Shown one piece after another: positions 8,454-17,292 of a stretch of 46,689 nucleotides of DNA (within the stretch, counting starts at the first letter, position 1; every line of letters begins with the position of its first letter). Where the stretch lies: positions 1 to 46,689 of the forward strand of contig JAKSJZ010000005.1 of the NCBI GenBank assembly GCA_024401995.1. Direction: 5' to 3'. This stretch comes from Bacteroidales bacterium. GTDB lineage: Bacteria; Bacteroidota; Bacteroidia; Bacteroidales; UBA932. The notes below the pieces were generated by a model that worked only from the letters and a program-made list of their open reading frames with translations, was not told where the DNA came from and made no database searches. The position numbers and the translations under genes were made by a program.

Positions 8454-11400
8454 GCTCCTGTTTGTATTCCTCGCCCAAGTCACGGCCTTTGCGGCGCACG
8501 CCGCAGAGGTCCGTGACTTGACTTGCGATTTCCTGTCGGACCCCTTGGGCATCGACAGCGTCCGCCCCTGCTTCGGGTGGAGGGTGGAGTCCGCCGCGGA
8601 AGGTGACTTCCAGACCTTTTACCGTATCATTGTCTCCTCGTCGCCATCCGGATTGGATGCGGACGAGGGTGACTTGTGGGATTCGGGCAAGGTCCGGTCC
8701 TCCCGTCAGGTCGGCGTGCCGTATGGCGGCAGGGAATTGCAGCCAGGTCAGCTGGTCTGCTGGAAAGTGAAGGTCTGGACCGCGAAGAAGGGCGCCCTGG
8801 GATGGAGCGGCCCCGGCGAGTTCAGCATAGGCCTTCTCGGGGAAGATGACCGGAAAGGGGAATACATATGCCTTGATACTTCGGACGGGGAGCCCGCCGG
8901 CTGCCCCGTTTTCTGGAAACATTTCGATTTGAAGGAGAAAAGCGGGCGCTACCTTCTTCACCTTAACTCCCTGGGGTATCACGAGATTTTTCTCAACGGC
9001 GGGAAAGTGGGCGACGCGGTTCTGCAGCCTGCGGTGTCGCAGGTGGACAAGCGTTCCCTGATATGTACCTACGACGTTACGGAGCGGGTCAAGGCCGGAG
9101 GCAATGACCTTGTCGTCCTGGTGGCCGACGGCTGGAGCAGGGCGTTTGCGGAAGGCAGGCCCTGTGCCTGTCCCGCCTTCAGGGCGCAGCTTCAGCGGAC
9201 CGGCCCCGACGGTATGCCGTCGGATATCCTCCTTACTGACGATACCTGGCTCGGAAGACCGGGCGGGTATTCGCTTACAGGCAGTTGGAAGTCATTCCAA
9301 TTCGGCGGAGAGGAGGTCGATGCCGGCGCCGTTCTCAGGGATTTTAACCTACCCACCCTTCGGGCGGCATCCTGGCAGGGAACGAAAAACGCCGTTGTCA
9401 GGCCGCACTGCGCGTCCCCGCAGATGGTGGAGCCGACACGCTATGTCGGGGCCGTTCATCCCGTATGGTCAATCCGCCTTCCCGACGGGAAATACCTGCT
9501 TGATTTCGGCAGGTGCATGACCGCGATGCTCGAATTCGTCCTCCCGTCCCTTGAAAGGGGGACGCGGGTGCAGTTCGACTACGCCGACTGTCTTGACGCG
9601 GGGAACAGGTTTCCGGAGAGCGATTCCTGGGACTTCAGGGATACGTATATCGCTTCCGGATGCGGGACGGAGAGATTCGTCAACCGTTTCAATTATCACG
9701 GCTTCAGGTATGTCCTTGTCTCCGGACTGGACGGGGAATTCTCCCCGGATGACGTCACCGCCCGCCCGATACGCACCGGTTTTGGTGAGGGCGCGTCTTT
9801 CGAGTGCTCCGACAGGGACTTGCAGGCCATTCACGATATGATCGGTCGTACTGTCGGAAGCCTGACCGCGGGGGGATATATGGTTGACTGTCCCCATATC
9901 GAGCGTCTGGGATACGGGGGAGACGGCAATGCCTCCACCCCGACCCTCCAGACGCTGTTCAATGCGGCTCCTATGGTCTATAACTGGACAACGGCCTGGG
10001 CCGATGCGCAGAGAGATGACGGCGGTATGCCTCACACGGCACCCGCGCCGTATGGGGCCGGCGGAGGCCCGTTCTGGTGCGGATTCCTGATTGTGGCCGC
10101 CTGGGAGAATTATGTCCAATATGGCGACTCCAGGCCTCTCACCCGGTTTTATCCCCGGATGAAGCGCTGGATGGAGTTTGCGGAAAAGCATACGGAGGAC
10201 GGACTGCTTCACAAGTGGTCCTATGATCCGATAAGAAGGGGGTGGTTCCTCGGCGACTGGGCCGCTCCCGAATATATCGACGTCGCCGATACCGTTTCCG
10301 TCCTGCTGGTTTCCAACTGCTTTATGGTACGCTGCTACGATTTGATGAGCAGGATTGCAGCGCTCAACGGCGACGGTGAACGGGCCGGGTACTATGCCCG
10401 CCGCCGCGAGGAGACGAAGTCGGCCATTCAGGACAGGTTTTATGCGGACGGCGGCTACGGCACCGGCTCGCAGGTCGATTTGTGCTACCCGATGCTTGTC
10501 GGAGTCACTCCGGAGGGAGATAAGGACAGGGTCAGGCAGACGTTGAAGGACAATACGGCCCGGCTTTGGGGCGGTCATCTGTCCGCCGGCCTTGTCGGTG
10601 TGCCTGTCGTCACGCAATGGGCAGTCGCAGAGGGCGAAGCCGACTTCATATACGGGATGCTGAAAAAGAGGACATATCCCGGCTATCTCCATATGATTGA
10701 CAACGGAGCCACCACCACCTGGGAGTACTGGAACGGATTCCGCAGCCGTATCCACAACTGCTACAACGGAATCGGCTCCTGGTTCTATCAGGCTTTGGGC
10801 GGCATCCTTCCGGATGAGGAGAATCCCGGCTACCGCCATTTCTTCGTAAAGCCGCAGGTGCCCGCCGGGCTCGAATACGTGAAGGTCTCCAAGGACACCC
10901 CATACGGGGAGATTCACTCCGGATGGGAGGTCGCTGATGGAAAATTCCACCTGACGCTTACGGTCCCCTTCGGGGCGTCGGCAACGGTCTTCCTTCCCGA
11001 CGGCGGCAAGCCCGTCGAGGTGGGGAGCGGCACTCATCGCTTCACTTCGGGGCTGCCTTTGGGCGAACTCTCCGCCCCGGCCGGTTTGTTGCAGGACTAC
11101 ATAGACACGCGGGTCGGTACGGATGCGAACGCGCTGAACAGTGGCAGCCGTTTCGGCAGCGGTACGGAAGTGTTCGGCCAGACCCTACCTGCCGTGACGG
11201 AGCCCAACGGTATGAATTTCTGGACTCCCCAGACAAGGGATACCGAGAAGAAGGGGGTCGCCCCGTACTATTACAGGGACACTTTGCTGCAGGGGTTCAG
11301 GAACTCCCACTGGATTGTGGGAGGCTGCACCCAGGATTACGGCACCGTGACCATTTTCCCGGCGACGGGAGTCGGCGAGGTGCTGCCGGAGCGGCGTGCA

Positions 11401-13281
11401 ACCGTCTTCGACCACAGGGATGAAGTGGCGACGCCGTCATATTACTCCGTTTATCTTAAGGGCTCCGGAATTCTTGCGGAGATGACGGGTCGTTCACGGA
11501 GCGCGATTTTCCGCTTCACGTATCCCGAAGGCGAGCCTTCGTACCTTATCGTCAACCCCAACAGCGACGAGGGATGCGGATATGTCGAGATAGATACCCT
11601 CAAACGCGAAATAAGAGGATACAACCCAATCCACAGGATATATCAGGGATGGGGAGAGCCGGCGGGCCACAGCGGCCATTTTGTCATAAGGTATTACGAC
11701 GACATAGAAAGTTTCGGTACTTACGGCCGGGAAGGGCTGAATGAAGGCTCCACCGGCATAGGGGGCGCGAAGGACATCGGTCTGTATGTCCGTTTCCGCA
11801 GGACCGGCGGTCCGGTGACCGTGAAGGTTTCAAGTTCGTTCACCGACCTGGAAGGGGCGGGCAGGAACCTGGATTCGGAGATACCTCATTCTGATTTTGA
11901 CAGGACACGCTCCGAACTCTCCGGGATATGGGAGAAGCATCTGGGCAGGGTGGAGGCCGCAAGCGCGGATACCGTCCTGTGCAGGAAGTTCTACGGAGCG
12001 CTGTACAGGGCTTCATTCCTGCCGAGGACCATAAGCGACGCGGACGGCCGGTATCCGCAGTTCGCCTCCGGCGTTCCGGTGTTGACCTCCGACACCGTAC
12101 ATTACGACGATTTTTCGATGTGGGACACTTACCGCGCCCTTCACCCGCTTCTGGTTCTGCTGGATCCGAAGAAGGACGGGGATATGATGCAGTCGCTCGT
12201 GGACAAGTATGAGCAGGGCGGGTGGCTTCCCATCTTCCCGTGCTGGAACAGTTATACGGCGGCGATGATAGGGGACCACTGCATTGCCGCACTCGGAGAC
12301 GCCATAGTCAAGGGAGTGGACAATTTCGACGTGGAGACCGCTTACGAAGCTATGCGCAAAAATGCCTTCGAGACCCCCGCCGACAGTATTGAATATGCCG
12401 GCGGAATGGGGAGAAGGGCGTTGAAGAGTTATCTTGAGTACGGATATATCCCCCTTGAGGATGAGGTCAGGGAGGCGTTCCATTCGCGCGAGCAGACTTC
12501 CCGGACTCTGGAGTATGCCTACGACGACTTTGTCCTCGCGCAGGTCGCCTTGAAACTGGGCAGGAAGGACGATTATGCAAGGCTCATCGCGCGCAGCCGG
12601 AATTACAGGAACGTGATCGATCCGTCGACGGGTTATGCCAACGGAAGGTATGCCGACGGAAGATTCTTCGAGCACAATGACGTCGACGCTTATGCCCGCT
12701 ATGTCACGGAGGGCGCTCCCTGCCACTACACCTGGTACGTGCCGCACGACCCGTACGGACTGATGGAGATGACGGGAGGCCGGGACGGGTACGTCGGGAA
12801 GCTCGACCGGCTTTTCACGGAACGGCTGTACTGGCACGGGAACGAACCCTGCCACCAGGTGGCCTATATGTACGGTTATGCCGGACAGGCGTGGAAGACC
12901 CAGAAATACGTGCGCGACATCCTCGACAACGAATATGCCGATATGCCGGGAGGCCTTGCCGGCAACGACGATGCGGGGCAGATGTCCGCCTGGCTTATTT
13001 TTAGTTCGCTCGGTTTCTATCCGGTATGTCCCGGCAAGGCCGAATATATGATAGGGAGCCCGCAGTTCGACAGGGCGGTGCTTCACCTCGAAGGCGGCAG
13101 GAGCTTCACCATACTGACCGTGAAGACCGGGACCGACAACAGGTACGTGCAGTCCGTCACGCTGAACGGCAGGGCGTATGACAGCTGCCGGCTGAAGCAC
13201 GGCGACCTGGTCGGCGGCGGGGTGATGGTGTTCACGATGGGGGACACGCCCAATGAGAAGTGGGGTACGGAGTATAAATGA
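8440..13281 (+). CDS. GH78 alpha-L-rhamnosidase fused to GH92 alpha-mannosidase
   Basis: A 1,613-residue secreted two-enzyme protein with a Sec-type signal peptide (about 1-22, FAAHAAEV). Residues about 23-880 are GH78: Ig-like N-terminal part, rhamnosidase N-domain (VWSIRLPDGKYLLDFGR), an (alpha/alpha)6 catalytic domain with the motif DCPHIERLGYGGD at 483-495, and a C-terminal beta domain. After a short linker, GH92 begins at QDYIDTRVGTD (about 885) and carries DDFSMWDTYRALHPLL (about 1223), EYAYDD (1358) and GNDDAGQMSAW (about 1508). Both halves look full-length and have their motifs. GH78 removes terminal alpha-L-rhamnose; GH92 removes alpha-mannose with calcium. Unlike the RhaT-linked GH92 this one has no PA14 insert. 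The start overlaps the SusD gene by 14 bases; the regulator gene follows. No lipobox, so the mature protein is probably periplasmic. Confidence 0.93.
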   Translation: MKGIRLLFVFLAQVTAFAAHAAEVRDLTCDFLSDPLGIDSVRPCFGWRVESAAEGDFQTFYRIIVSSSPSGLDADEGDLWDSGKVRSSRQVGVPYGGRELQPGQLVCWKVKVWTAKKGALGWSGPGEFSIGLLGEDDRKGEYICLDTSDGEPAGCPVFWKHFDLKEKSGRYLLHLNSLGYHEIFLNGGKVGDAVLQPAVSQVDKRSLICTYDVTERVKAGGNDLVVLVADGWSRAFAEGRPCACPAFRAQLQRTGPDGMPSDILLTDDTWLGRPGGYSLTGSWKSFQFGGEEVDAGAVLRDFNLPTLRAASWQGTKNAVVRPHCASPQMVEPTRYVGAVHPVWSIRLPDGKYLLDFGRCMTAMLEFVLPSLERGTRVQFDYADCLDAGNRFPESDSWDFRDTYIASGCGTERFVNRFNYHGFRYVLVSGLDGEFSPDDVTARPIRTGFGEGASFECSDRDLQAIHDMIGRTVGSLTAGGYMVDCPHIERLGYGGDGNASTPTLQTLFNAAPMVYNWTTAWADAQRDDGGMPHTAPAPYGAGGGPFWCGFLIVAAWENYVQYGDSRPLTRFYPRMKRWMEFAEKHTEDGLLHKWSYDPIRRGWFLGDWAAPEYIDVADTVSVLLVSNCFMVRCYDLMSRIAALNGDGERAGYYARRREETKSAIQDRFYADGGYGTGSQVDLCYPMLVGVTPEGDKDRVRQTLKDNTARLWGGHLSAGLVGVPVVTQWAVAEGEADFIYGMLKKRTYPGYLHMIDNGATTTWEYWNGFRSRIHNCYNGIGSWFYQALGGILPDEENPGYRHFFVKPQVPAGLEYVKVSKDTPYGEIHSGWEVADGKFHLTLTVPFGASATVFLPDGGKPVEVGSGTHRFTSGLPLGELSAPAGLLQDYIDTRVGTDANALNSGSRFGSGTEVFGQTLPAVTEPNGMNFWTPQTRDTEKKGVAPYYYRDTLLQGFRNSHWIVGGCTQDYGTVTIFPATGVGEVLPERRATVFDHRDEVATPSYYSVYLKGSGILAEMTGRSRSAIFRFTYPEGEPSYLIVNPNSDEGCGYVEIDTLKREIRGYNPIHRIYQGWGEPAGHSGHFVIRYYDDIESFGTYGREGLNEGSTGIGGAKDIGLYVRFRRTGGPVTVKVSSSFTDLEGAGRNLDSEIPHSDFDRTRSELSGIWEKHLGRVEAASADTVLCRKFYGALYRASFLPRTISDADGRYPQFASGVPVLTSDTVHYDDFSMWDTYRALHPLLVLLDPKKDGDMMQSLVDKYEQGGWLPIFPCWNSYTAAMIGDHCIAALGDAIVKGVDNFDVETAYEAMRKNAFETPADSIEYAGGMGRRALKSYLEYGYIPLEDEVREAFHSREQTSRTLEYAYDDFVLAQVALKLGRKDDYARLIARSRNYRNVIDPSTGYANGRYADGRFFEHNDVDAYARYVTEGAPCHYTWYVPHDPYGLMEMTGGRDGYVGKLDRLFTERLYWHGNEPCHQVAYMYGYAGQAWKTQKYVRDILDNEYADMPGGLAGNDDAGQMSAWLIFSSLGFYPVCPGKAEYMIGSPQFDRAVLHLEGGRSFTILTVKTGTDNRYVQSVTLNGRAYDSCRLKHGDLVGGGVMVFTMGDTPNEKWGTEYK

Positions 13282-13291
13282 GATCAAGCCG

Positions 13292-14158
13292 ATGAAAGCG
13301 GGCAAACCTCTTCAACCGTCCGACTGCAAGGTCTTCGACCTGGAGTATTTCCTTGCCAACAAGGAGGTGTTCCACGTGTCCAGGGTCTGCATCAACTCGC
13401 GGAACGACATCTCGTACCATTCGCACAGTTATGCCGAACTGCTGTGGATAGAGAAAGGGGAGGGCATCCATCACGTCAACGGGAGAAAGGTGCAGATACA
13501 GGCCACCGCTATGGTCATGATCCGACCCAGCGACACCCACACCTTCTCTCCCGCCGGCAGGGACGGACTTGTACTTGTCAACATCGCTTTTTCGGCGAAG
13601 GACCTCGGATATTACCGGAAGCGGTATTTCCCCGATGTCAACAGTTATTTCTGGACGACAGGCGACCTGCCGTACTGCCTGTCCCTTCCGGAGGATCTTG
13701 TGAAGAGATTCTCTTCGAGAGTGGAGGAGGCGATGCGGTTCGACCGTACCAGGCTTCAGCTCGACAGCCTGCTGCTTTTCATATTCCGGAACATACAGGA
13801 GCTGTCCCTTGCCCAGGACTTGTCGCAGGCTCCGCCCTGGCTTATAACGGCCATCAACGGATACAACAACGTGGAGTGTTTCCGGTCGGGGGTGAAGTCA
13901 TTCGTCGCGCTCTGCGGCCGCAACCCGGATTATGTCAACAGGGTTGTCCGGGACGTGTTCGACAAGACCCTTACCGAACTGGTGAACGACATAAGAATCA
14001 AGTACGCGGCAAACCAGCTTGTCCTGACCGGTGCCCCCATCAAGTACATCGCCTTTTCCTGCGGATATTCCAGTCTGGCGAATTTCTACAGGCAGTTTGA
14101 GGACAGGCACGACCAGACCCCTATGGACTACAGGCGTCTGAATCAGATTATTGTTTGA
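13292..14158 (+). CDS. AraC-family transcriptional regulator
   Basis: A 288-residue regulator with an N-terminal cupin-like sensing domain (SYHSHSYAELLWIEKGEG, and RPSDTHTFSPAG) and a C-terminal double helix-turn-helix (KSFVALCGRNPDYVNRVVRD, and IKYIAFSCGYSSLANFYRQF, ending in the usual P-x-x-YRR). It has no membrane segment and should bind a small sugar ligand in the cytoplasm, like RhaR/RhaS and AraC. The start at 13292 leaves a 10-base gap after the GH78-GH92 gene; an in-frame ATG at 13253 would overlap that gene by 29 bases. Immediately downstream lies a pair of direct repeats with the 21-base spacing favoured by this family, before the GH2-epimerase gene. It is the only regulator visible in the polysaccharide locus. 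Confidence 0.93.
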   Translation: MKAGKPLQPSDCKVFDLEYFLANKEVFHVSRVCINSRNDISYHSHSYAELLWIEKGEGIHHVNGRKVQIQATAMVMIRPSDTHTFSPAGRDGLVLVNIAFSAKDLGYYRKRYFPDVNSYFWTTGDLPYCLSLPEDLVKRFSSRVEEAMRFDRTRLQLDSLLLFIFRNIQELSLAQDLSQAPPWLITAINGYNNVECFRSGVKSFVALCGRNPDYVNRVVRDVFDKTLTELVNDIRIKYAANQLVLTGAPIKYIAFSCGYSSLANFYRQFEDRHDQTPMDYRRLNQIIV

Positions 14159-14179
14159 CTGTCAGTCGTTTGCGCTTCT

Positions 14180-14211
14180 GTTTATAACTTTTCCGTCCTT
14201 GTTCATAACTT
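14180..14211 (+). promoter_or_regulatory. Direct repeats GTTTATAACTT / GTTCATAACTT, probable AraC-type operator
   Basis: Two 11-base copies at 14180-14190 and 14201-14211 differ at one base and are exactly 21 bases apart, two turns of the helix. This is the geometry of paired direct half-sites bound by AraC-family proteins. The repeats lie 22 bases after the AraC-type gene and about 70 bases before the GH2-epimerase start. A weak -7 candidate, TATATTCG (one mismatch to TAnnTTTG), lies at 14249-14256. I did not find a clear second copy upstream of the two SusC genes. Confidence 0.5.
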
Positions 14212-14282
14212 CCATCCGACGGAGCGACGACCAATTGCGAATTGTTTTTATATTCGCAGAACCAACATAATTATAACACGTT

Positions 14283-17216
14283 ATGAGATTTTTCTGTACT
14301 GTTTTATCAGCCTGCCTTTGCGTGACTCTGGCGGCTTATGAGCCGGCCGGCGAAGGTATCAGGACCCGTTGGGCGGCTGAAGTTTCGCCTCGGAATGCAA
14401 GGCCCGAATATCCCCGCCCGCAGATGGTGCGCGGGAACTGGCAGTCCCTGAACGGGCTGTGGGATTATGCCATCGCGCCGAAGAGTATTGAAGGGATGCC
14501 GGTCTCAGAAGGGAAGATTCTGGTGCCTTTCTGCGCCGAATCGTCGCTGTCCGGGGTCGGACGCCGTGTAGGAGGCGACAATGCTCTCTGGTACAGGACT
14601 GTCATAAGGCGGCCCGATGACTGGGCCGGGATGAGGACGTTGCTGCATTTCGATGCGGTCGACTGGCTGGCGGACGTGTTCGTCAACGGAGTCCCGGCGG
14701 CAAGACATACGGGCGGCTATACCGCCTTCGAACTGGATGTTACGGAGGCTCTGGAGAACGGCCCCGCCGAACTTGTGGTGAAGGTGTGGGATCCTTCCGA
14801 CGACGTGGAGTACTCCATACCGCGCGGCAAGCAGTGCAGGGAGCCCGAGGGGATATGGTACACGCCCGTTACCGGCATATGGCAGAGCGTCTGGATGGAA
14901 GCCGTTCCGATGCAGGCCCGCGTGAAGGATTACAACGTCATCGCCTCCCTGGACGGGACGGTCAACGTAAAGGTTGACGTCGAGGGCGAACCCGACGACG
15001 TGAAGGTGGAGATTCTCTGTCCCAGGGTGGGCTACAATCCGGAGAAACCCGCCTGGGGGCTCTTCAAGAAGGCGAAGGGTCACGGCAGCGAAGTCACCCT
15101 CAAGATACGCCGTCCGAAGCTTTGGAGCCCCGACAAGCCCTGGCTTTACGGTTTGAGAATAAAGCTTTACAAGGACGGCAGGCTGATCGACAGGGTGGAC
15201 GGTTATACTGCCCTGCGGGAGATATCCGTCAGGAGGGACGAGGCCGGAGTGAAGAGGCTCGCCCTCAATGACAGGATACTCTTCCAGTACGGTCCTCTCG
15301 ACCAGGGATGGTGGCCCGACGGACTTTACACCGCCCCTACGGCGGAGGCAATGGCCTGGGATATAGAGAAGACGAAGGAGCTCGGCTTCAATATGATAAG
15401 GAAGCATATCAAGGTGGAGCCTTCGCGCTGGTACTATGACTGCGACCGCCTCGGTATGATGGTATGGCAGGATATGCCCTGCATAGGTACTTACCGCGAG
15501 AATTCGGAATGGTCGCAGGGCTATGACGTGTATGATGCGGGCAAGGACTACTGGGCGCTGACCGACGGGATAAAATCCAACTATTACAAGGAGTGGACCG
15601 AGATAGTTTCGCAACTTAAAAAGTTCCAGTCCATCGTCGTATGGGTGCCTTTCAACGAGGCCTGGGGGCAGTTCGACACGAAGGAAGTATGTGAGTACAC
15701 GAAGTCGCTGGACGGTACCAGACTCATCAACCCCGCCTCCGGCGGCAACTGGGTGAAGGGGGCCGGGGACATACTCGATTCGCATTTCTATCCCAATCCG
15801 GTAATGCGCCTTCTCGACACCTCGATGGTGAACGTGCTGGGCGAATACGGAGGCATAGGCCGTCCGGTAGAAGGCCATCTTTGGGAGATTGACAGGAAGT
15901 GGGGTTACGTGCAGTTCGATACCGAACGCAAGGCCACCGACACCTACTGTCTCTTCGCGCGTGACCTGCTTGACCTCAAGCAGCTCGATATGTGCGCCGC
16001 CGCCGTCTATACCCAGACCACCGACGTGGAAGGAGAGGTCAACGGCTGCTATACCTATGACCGGGAGGGCCTCAGGATGGATGCGCGCCGGGTAAGGGAG
16101 GCGAACCTTGCGGTGATAGGCGCGCCCTGTACGCCGGACCTCCCGCTTGTGAAGCCATATGCCTTCCACTTCAGGGACCCTCGGGCCGGCATAAACAATC
16201 ACCTGTCGCTCTTCACGCTGCGCAACGCGGACATCGTGATGCAGGTCACGGACTTCGGAGCCCGGGTAATCAGCCTCTTCACCCCGGACAGGGAGGGCAG
16301 GCGGGATGACATAGCCGTCGGCTACGGCGATGCAGCACGTTTCGTCCACAACAGCGGCGAACGTTTTCTCGGTGCCACCGTGGGGCGTGTCGCCAACAGG
16401 ATTGCCGGCGGAAGTTTCACCCTCGACGGGAGGACATATCGGCTCCCCCGCAACAACAACGGCCAGACTCTGCACGGTGGTCTCATCGGCGTGGATATGA
16501 TGGTGTGGAACGTAGGTGAGAGGACCGATTCGTCCATTGTCTTCACCCTCAGGGTGCCTGACGGACAGGACGGCTTCCCGGGCAACCTCGACATAACGCT
16601 GACCTATACGCTGACTTCGGACAACAGCCTCGACATAGCCTACGGCGCGACAACCGACAAGGCTACCCCGGTGAACCTGTCGAACCACGCCTTCTTCAAC
16701 CTGCACGGTTCGCAGGGCGGGACCATACTCGACCACGTCGTTTCGATAGACGCGGATGCCATCACTCCCGTCGATTCGAAGCTGATACCTACGGGAGACC
16801 TGTTGCCGGTGGATGGGACTCCCTTCGATTTCCGCCAGCCCCACGCCATAGGGGAGAGGATAGAAGGGGACAACCTCCAGCTCGCGCACGGCGGCGGATA
16901 TGACCACAACTGGGTTCTCAACGCCCCTTCTGACGGAGAACTGCATACGGTTTGCACGGTGCTGGAGCCGGCTTCGGGGCGTGTCCTGGAGATTGCGACC
17001 GACCAGCCCGGCCTTCAGTTCTACTGCGGCAATTTCTTCGACGGCTCATACTGCGGCAAGGTGGAAGGGAAGCCCATAGGATACCGTGAGGCTTTTGCAC
17101 TTGAAGCCCAGAAATGGCCGGATTCCATCCACCACGACGGCTTCCCCGATACGGTGCTCCGTCCCGGTGAGGAATACACCCAGCATACCGTGTACAGATT
17201 CCGGGTGGCGGAATAG
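14283..17216 (+). CDS. GH2 glycosidase fused to aldose 1-epimerase (mutarotase)
   Basis: A 977-residue fusion with a Sec-type signal peptide (about 1-18, ending TLAAYE). Residues about 35-615 are GH2: sugar-binding domain (PRPQMVRGNWQSLNGLWDYA), Ig-like domain and TIM barrel with the probable acid/base Glu459 in PFNEAWGQ and nucleophile Glu521 in LGEYGG. Residues about 640-977 are a complete aldose 1-epimerase (GalM): GRVANRIAGG, the catalytic His802 in NLSNHAFFNLHG, GGYDHNW, and the probable base Glu941 in FALEAQKWPD. GH2 members remove beta-linked galactose, mannose or uronic acid; the exact sugar is not decided by these motifs. The fused mutarotase would convert the released beta-anomer to the alpha form. 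It is preceded by a probable operator region and followed by the second SusC/SusD pair. Confidence 0.92.
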   Translation: MRFFCTVLSACLCVTLAAYEPAGEGIRTRWAAEVSPRNARPEYPRPQMVRGNWQSLNGLWDYAIAPKSIEGMPVSEGKILVPFCAESSLSGVGRRVGGDNALWYRTVIRRPDDWAGMRTLLHFDAVDWLADVFVNGVPAARHTGGYTAFELDVTEALENGPAELVVKVWDPSDDVEYSIPRGKQCREPEGIWYTPVTGIWQSVWMEAVPMQARVKDYNVIASLDGTVNVKVDVEGEPDDVKVEILCPRVGYNPEKPAWGLFKKAKGHGSEVTLKIRRPKLWSPDKPWLYGLRIKLYKDGRLIDRVDGYTALREISVRRDEAGVKRLALNDRILFQYGPLDQGWWPDGLYTAPTAEAMAWDIEKTKELGFNMIRKHIKVEPSRWYYDCDRLGMMVWQDMPCIGTYRENSEWSQGYDVYDAGKDYWALTDGIKSNYYKEWTEIVSQLKKFQSIVVWVPFNEAWGQFDTKEVCEYTKSLDGTRLINPASGGNWVKGAGDILDSHFYPNPVMRLLDTSMVNVLGEYGGIGRPVEGHLWEIDRKWGYVQFDTERKATDTYCLFARDLLDLKQLDMCAAAVYTQTTDVEGEVNGCYTYDREGLRMDARRVREANLAVIGAPCTPDLPLVKPYAFHFRDPRAGINNHLSLFTLRNADIVMQVTDFGARVISLFTPDREGRRDDIAVGYGDAARFVHNSGERFLGATVGRVANRIAGGSFTLDGRTYRLPRNNNGQTLHGGLIGVDMMVWNVGERTDSSIVFTLRVPDGQDGFPGNLDITLTYTLTSDNSLDIAYGATTDKATPVNLSNHAFFNLHGSQGGTILDHVVSIDADAITPVDSKLIPTGDLLPVDGTPFDFRQPHAIGERIEGDNLQLAHGGGYDHNWVLNAPSDGELHTVCTVLEPASGRVLEIATDQPGLQFYCGNFFDGSYCGKVEGKPIGYREAFALEAQKWPDSIHHDGFPDTVLRPGEEYTQHTVYRFRVAE

Positions 17217-17235
17217 CCATCAGCATACATAACCG

Positions 17236-17258
17236 CCTCCCCGTGTTTGATGGGGAGG
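17236..17258 (+). promoter_or_regulatory. GC-rich hairpin in the leader of SusC pair 2
   Basis: CCTCCCC (17236-17242) and GGGGAGG (17252-17258) form a perfect 7-base-pair stem with a 9-base loop, 20 bases after the GH2-epimerase stop and 34 bases before the SusC start. It is followed by an A/T-rich stretch but no run of T, so it fits an mRNA-processing or partial-attenuation hairpin better than a standard terminator. The rest of the 76-base gap shows no convincing TAnnTTTG box. Confidence 0.45.
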
Positions 17259-17292
17259 AACCAATAATTAATCAATTAACCTTTTATGATTT

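Noticed and set aside
9469..11037. Antisense open frame of 522 codons opposite GH78
   Set aside because: Lies wholly inside the GH78 domain and shows no family motif or signal.
14283..16150. Naming the GH2 half as beta-galactosidase, beta-mannosidase or beta-glucuronidase
   Set aside because: The catalytic glutamates are visible but the residues that set sugar choice cannot be judged without alignment.
14505..16946. Antisense open frame of 813 codons opposite the GH2-GalM gene
   Set aside because: It shadows a gene with clear catalytic motifs in both halves, its translation has no recognisable family, and long antisense frames are expected in G+C-rich coding DNA.
17217..17292. AraC half-site (CATAACCGCC) before SusC pair 2
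   Set aside because: Only a partial match to GTTYATAACTT and no partner at 21 bases.
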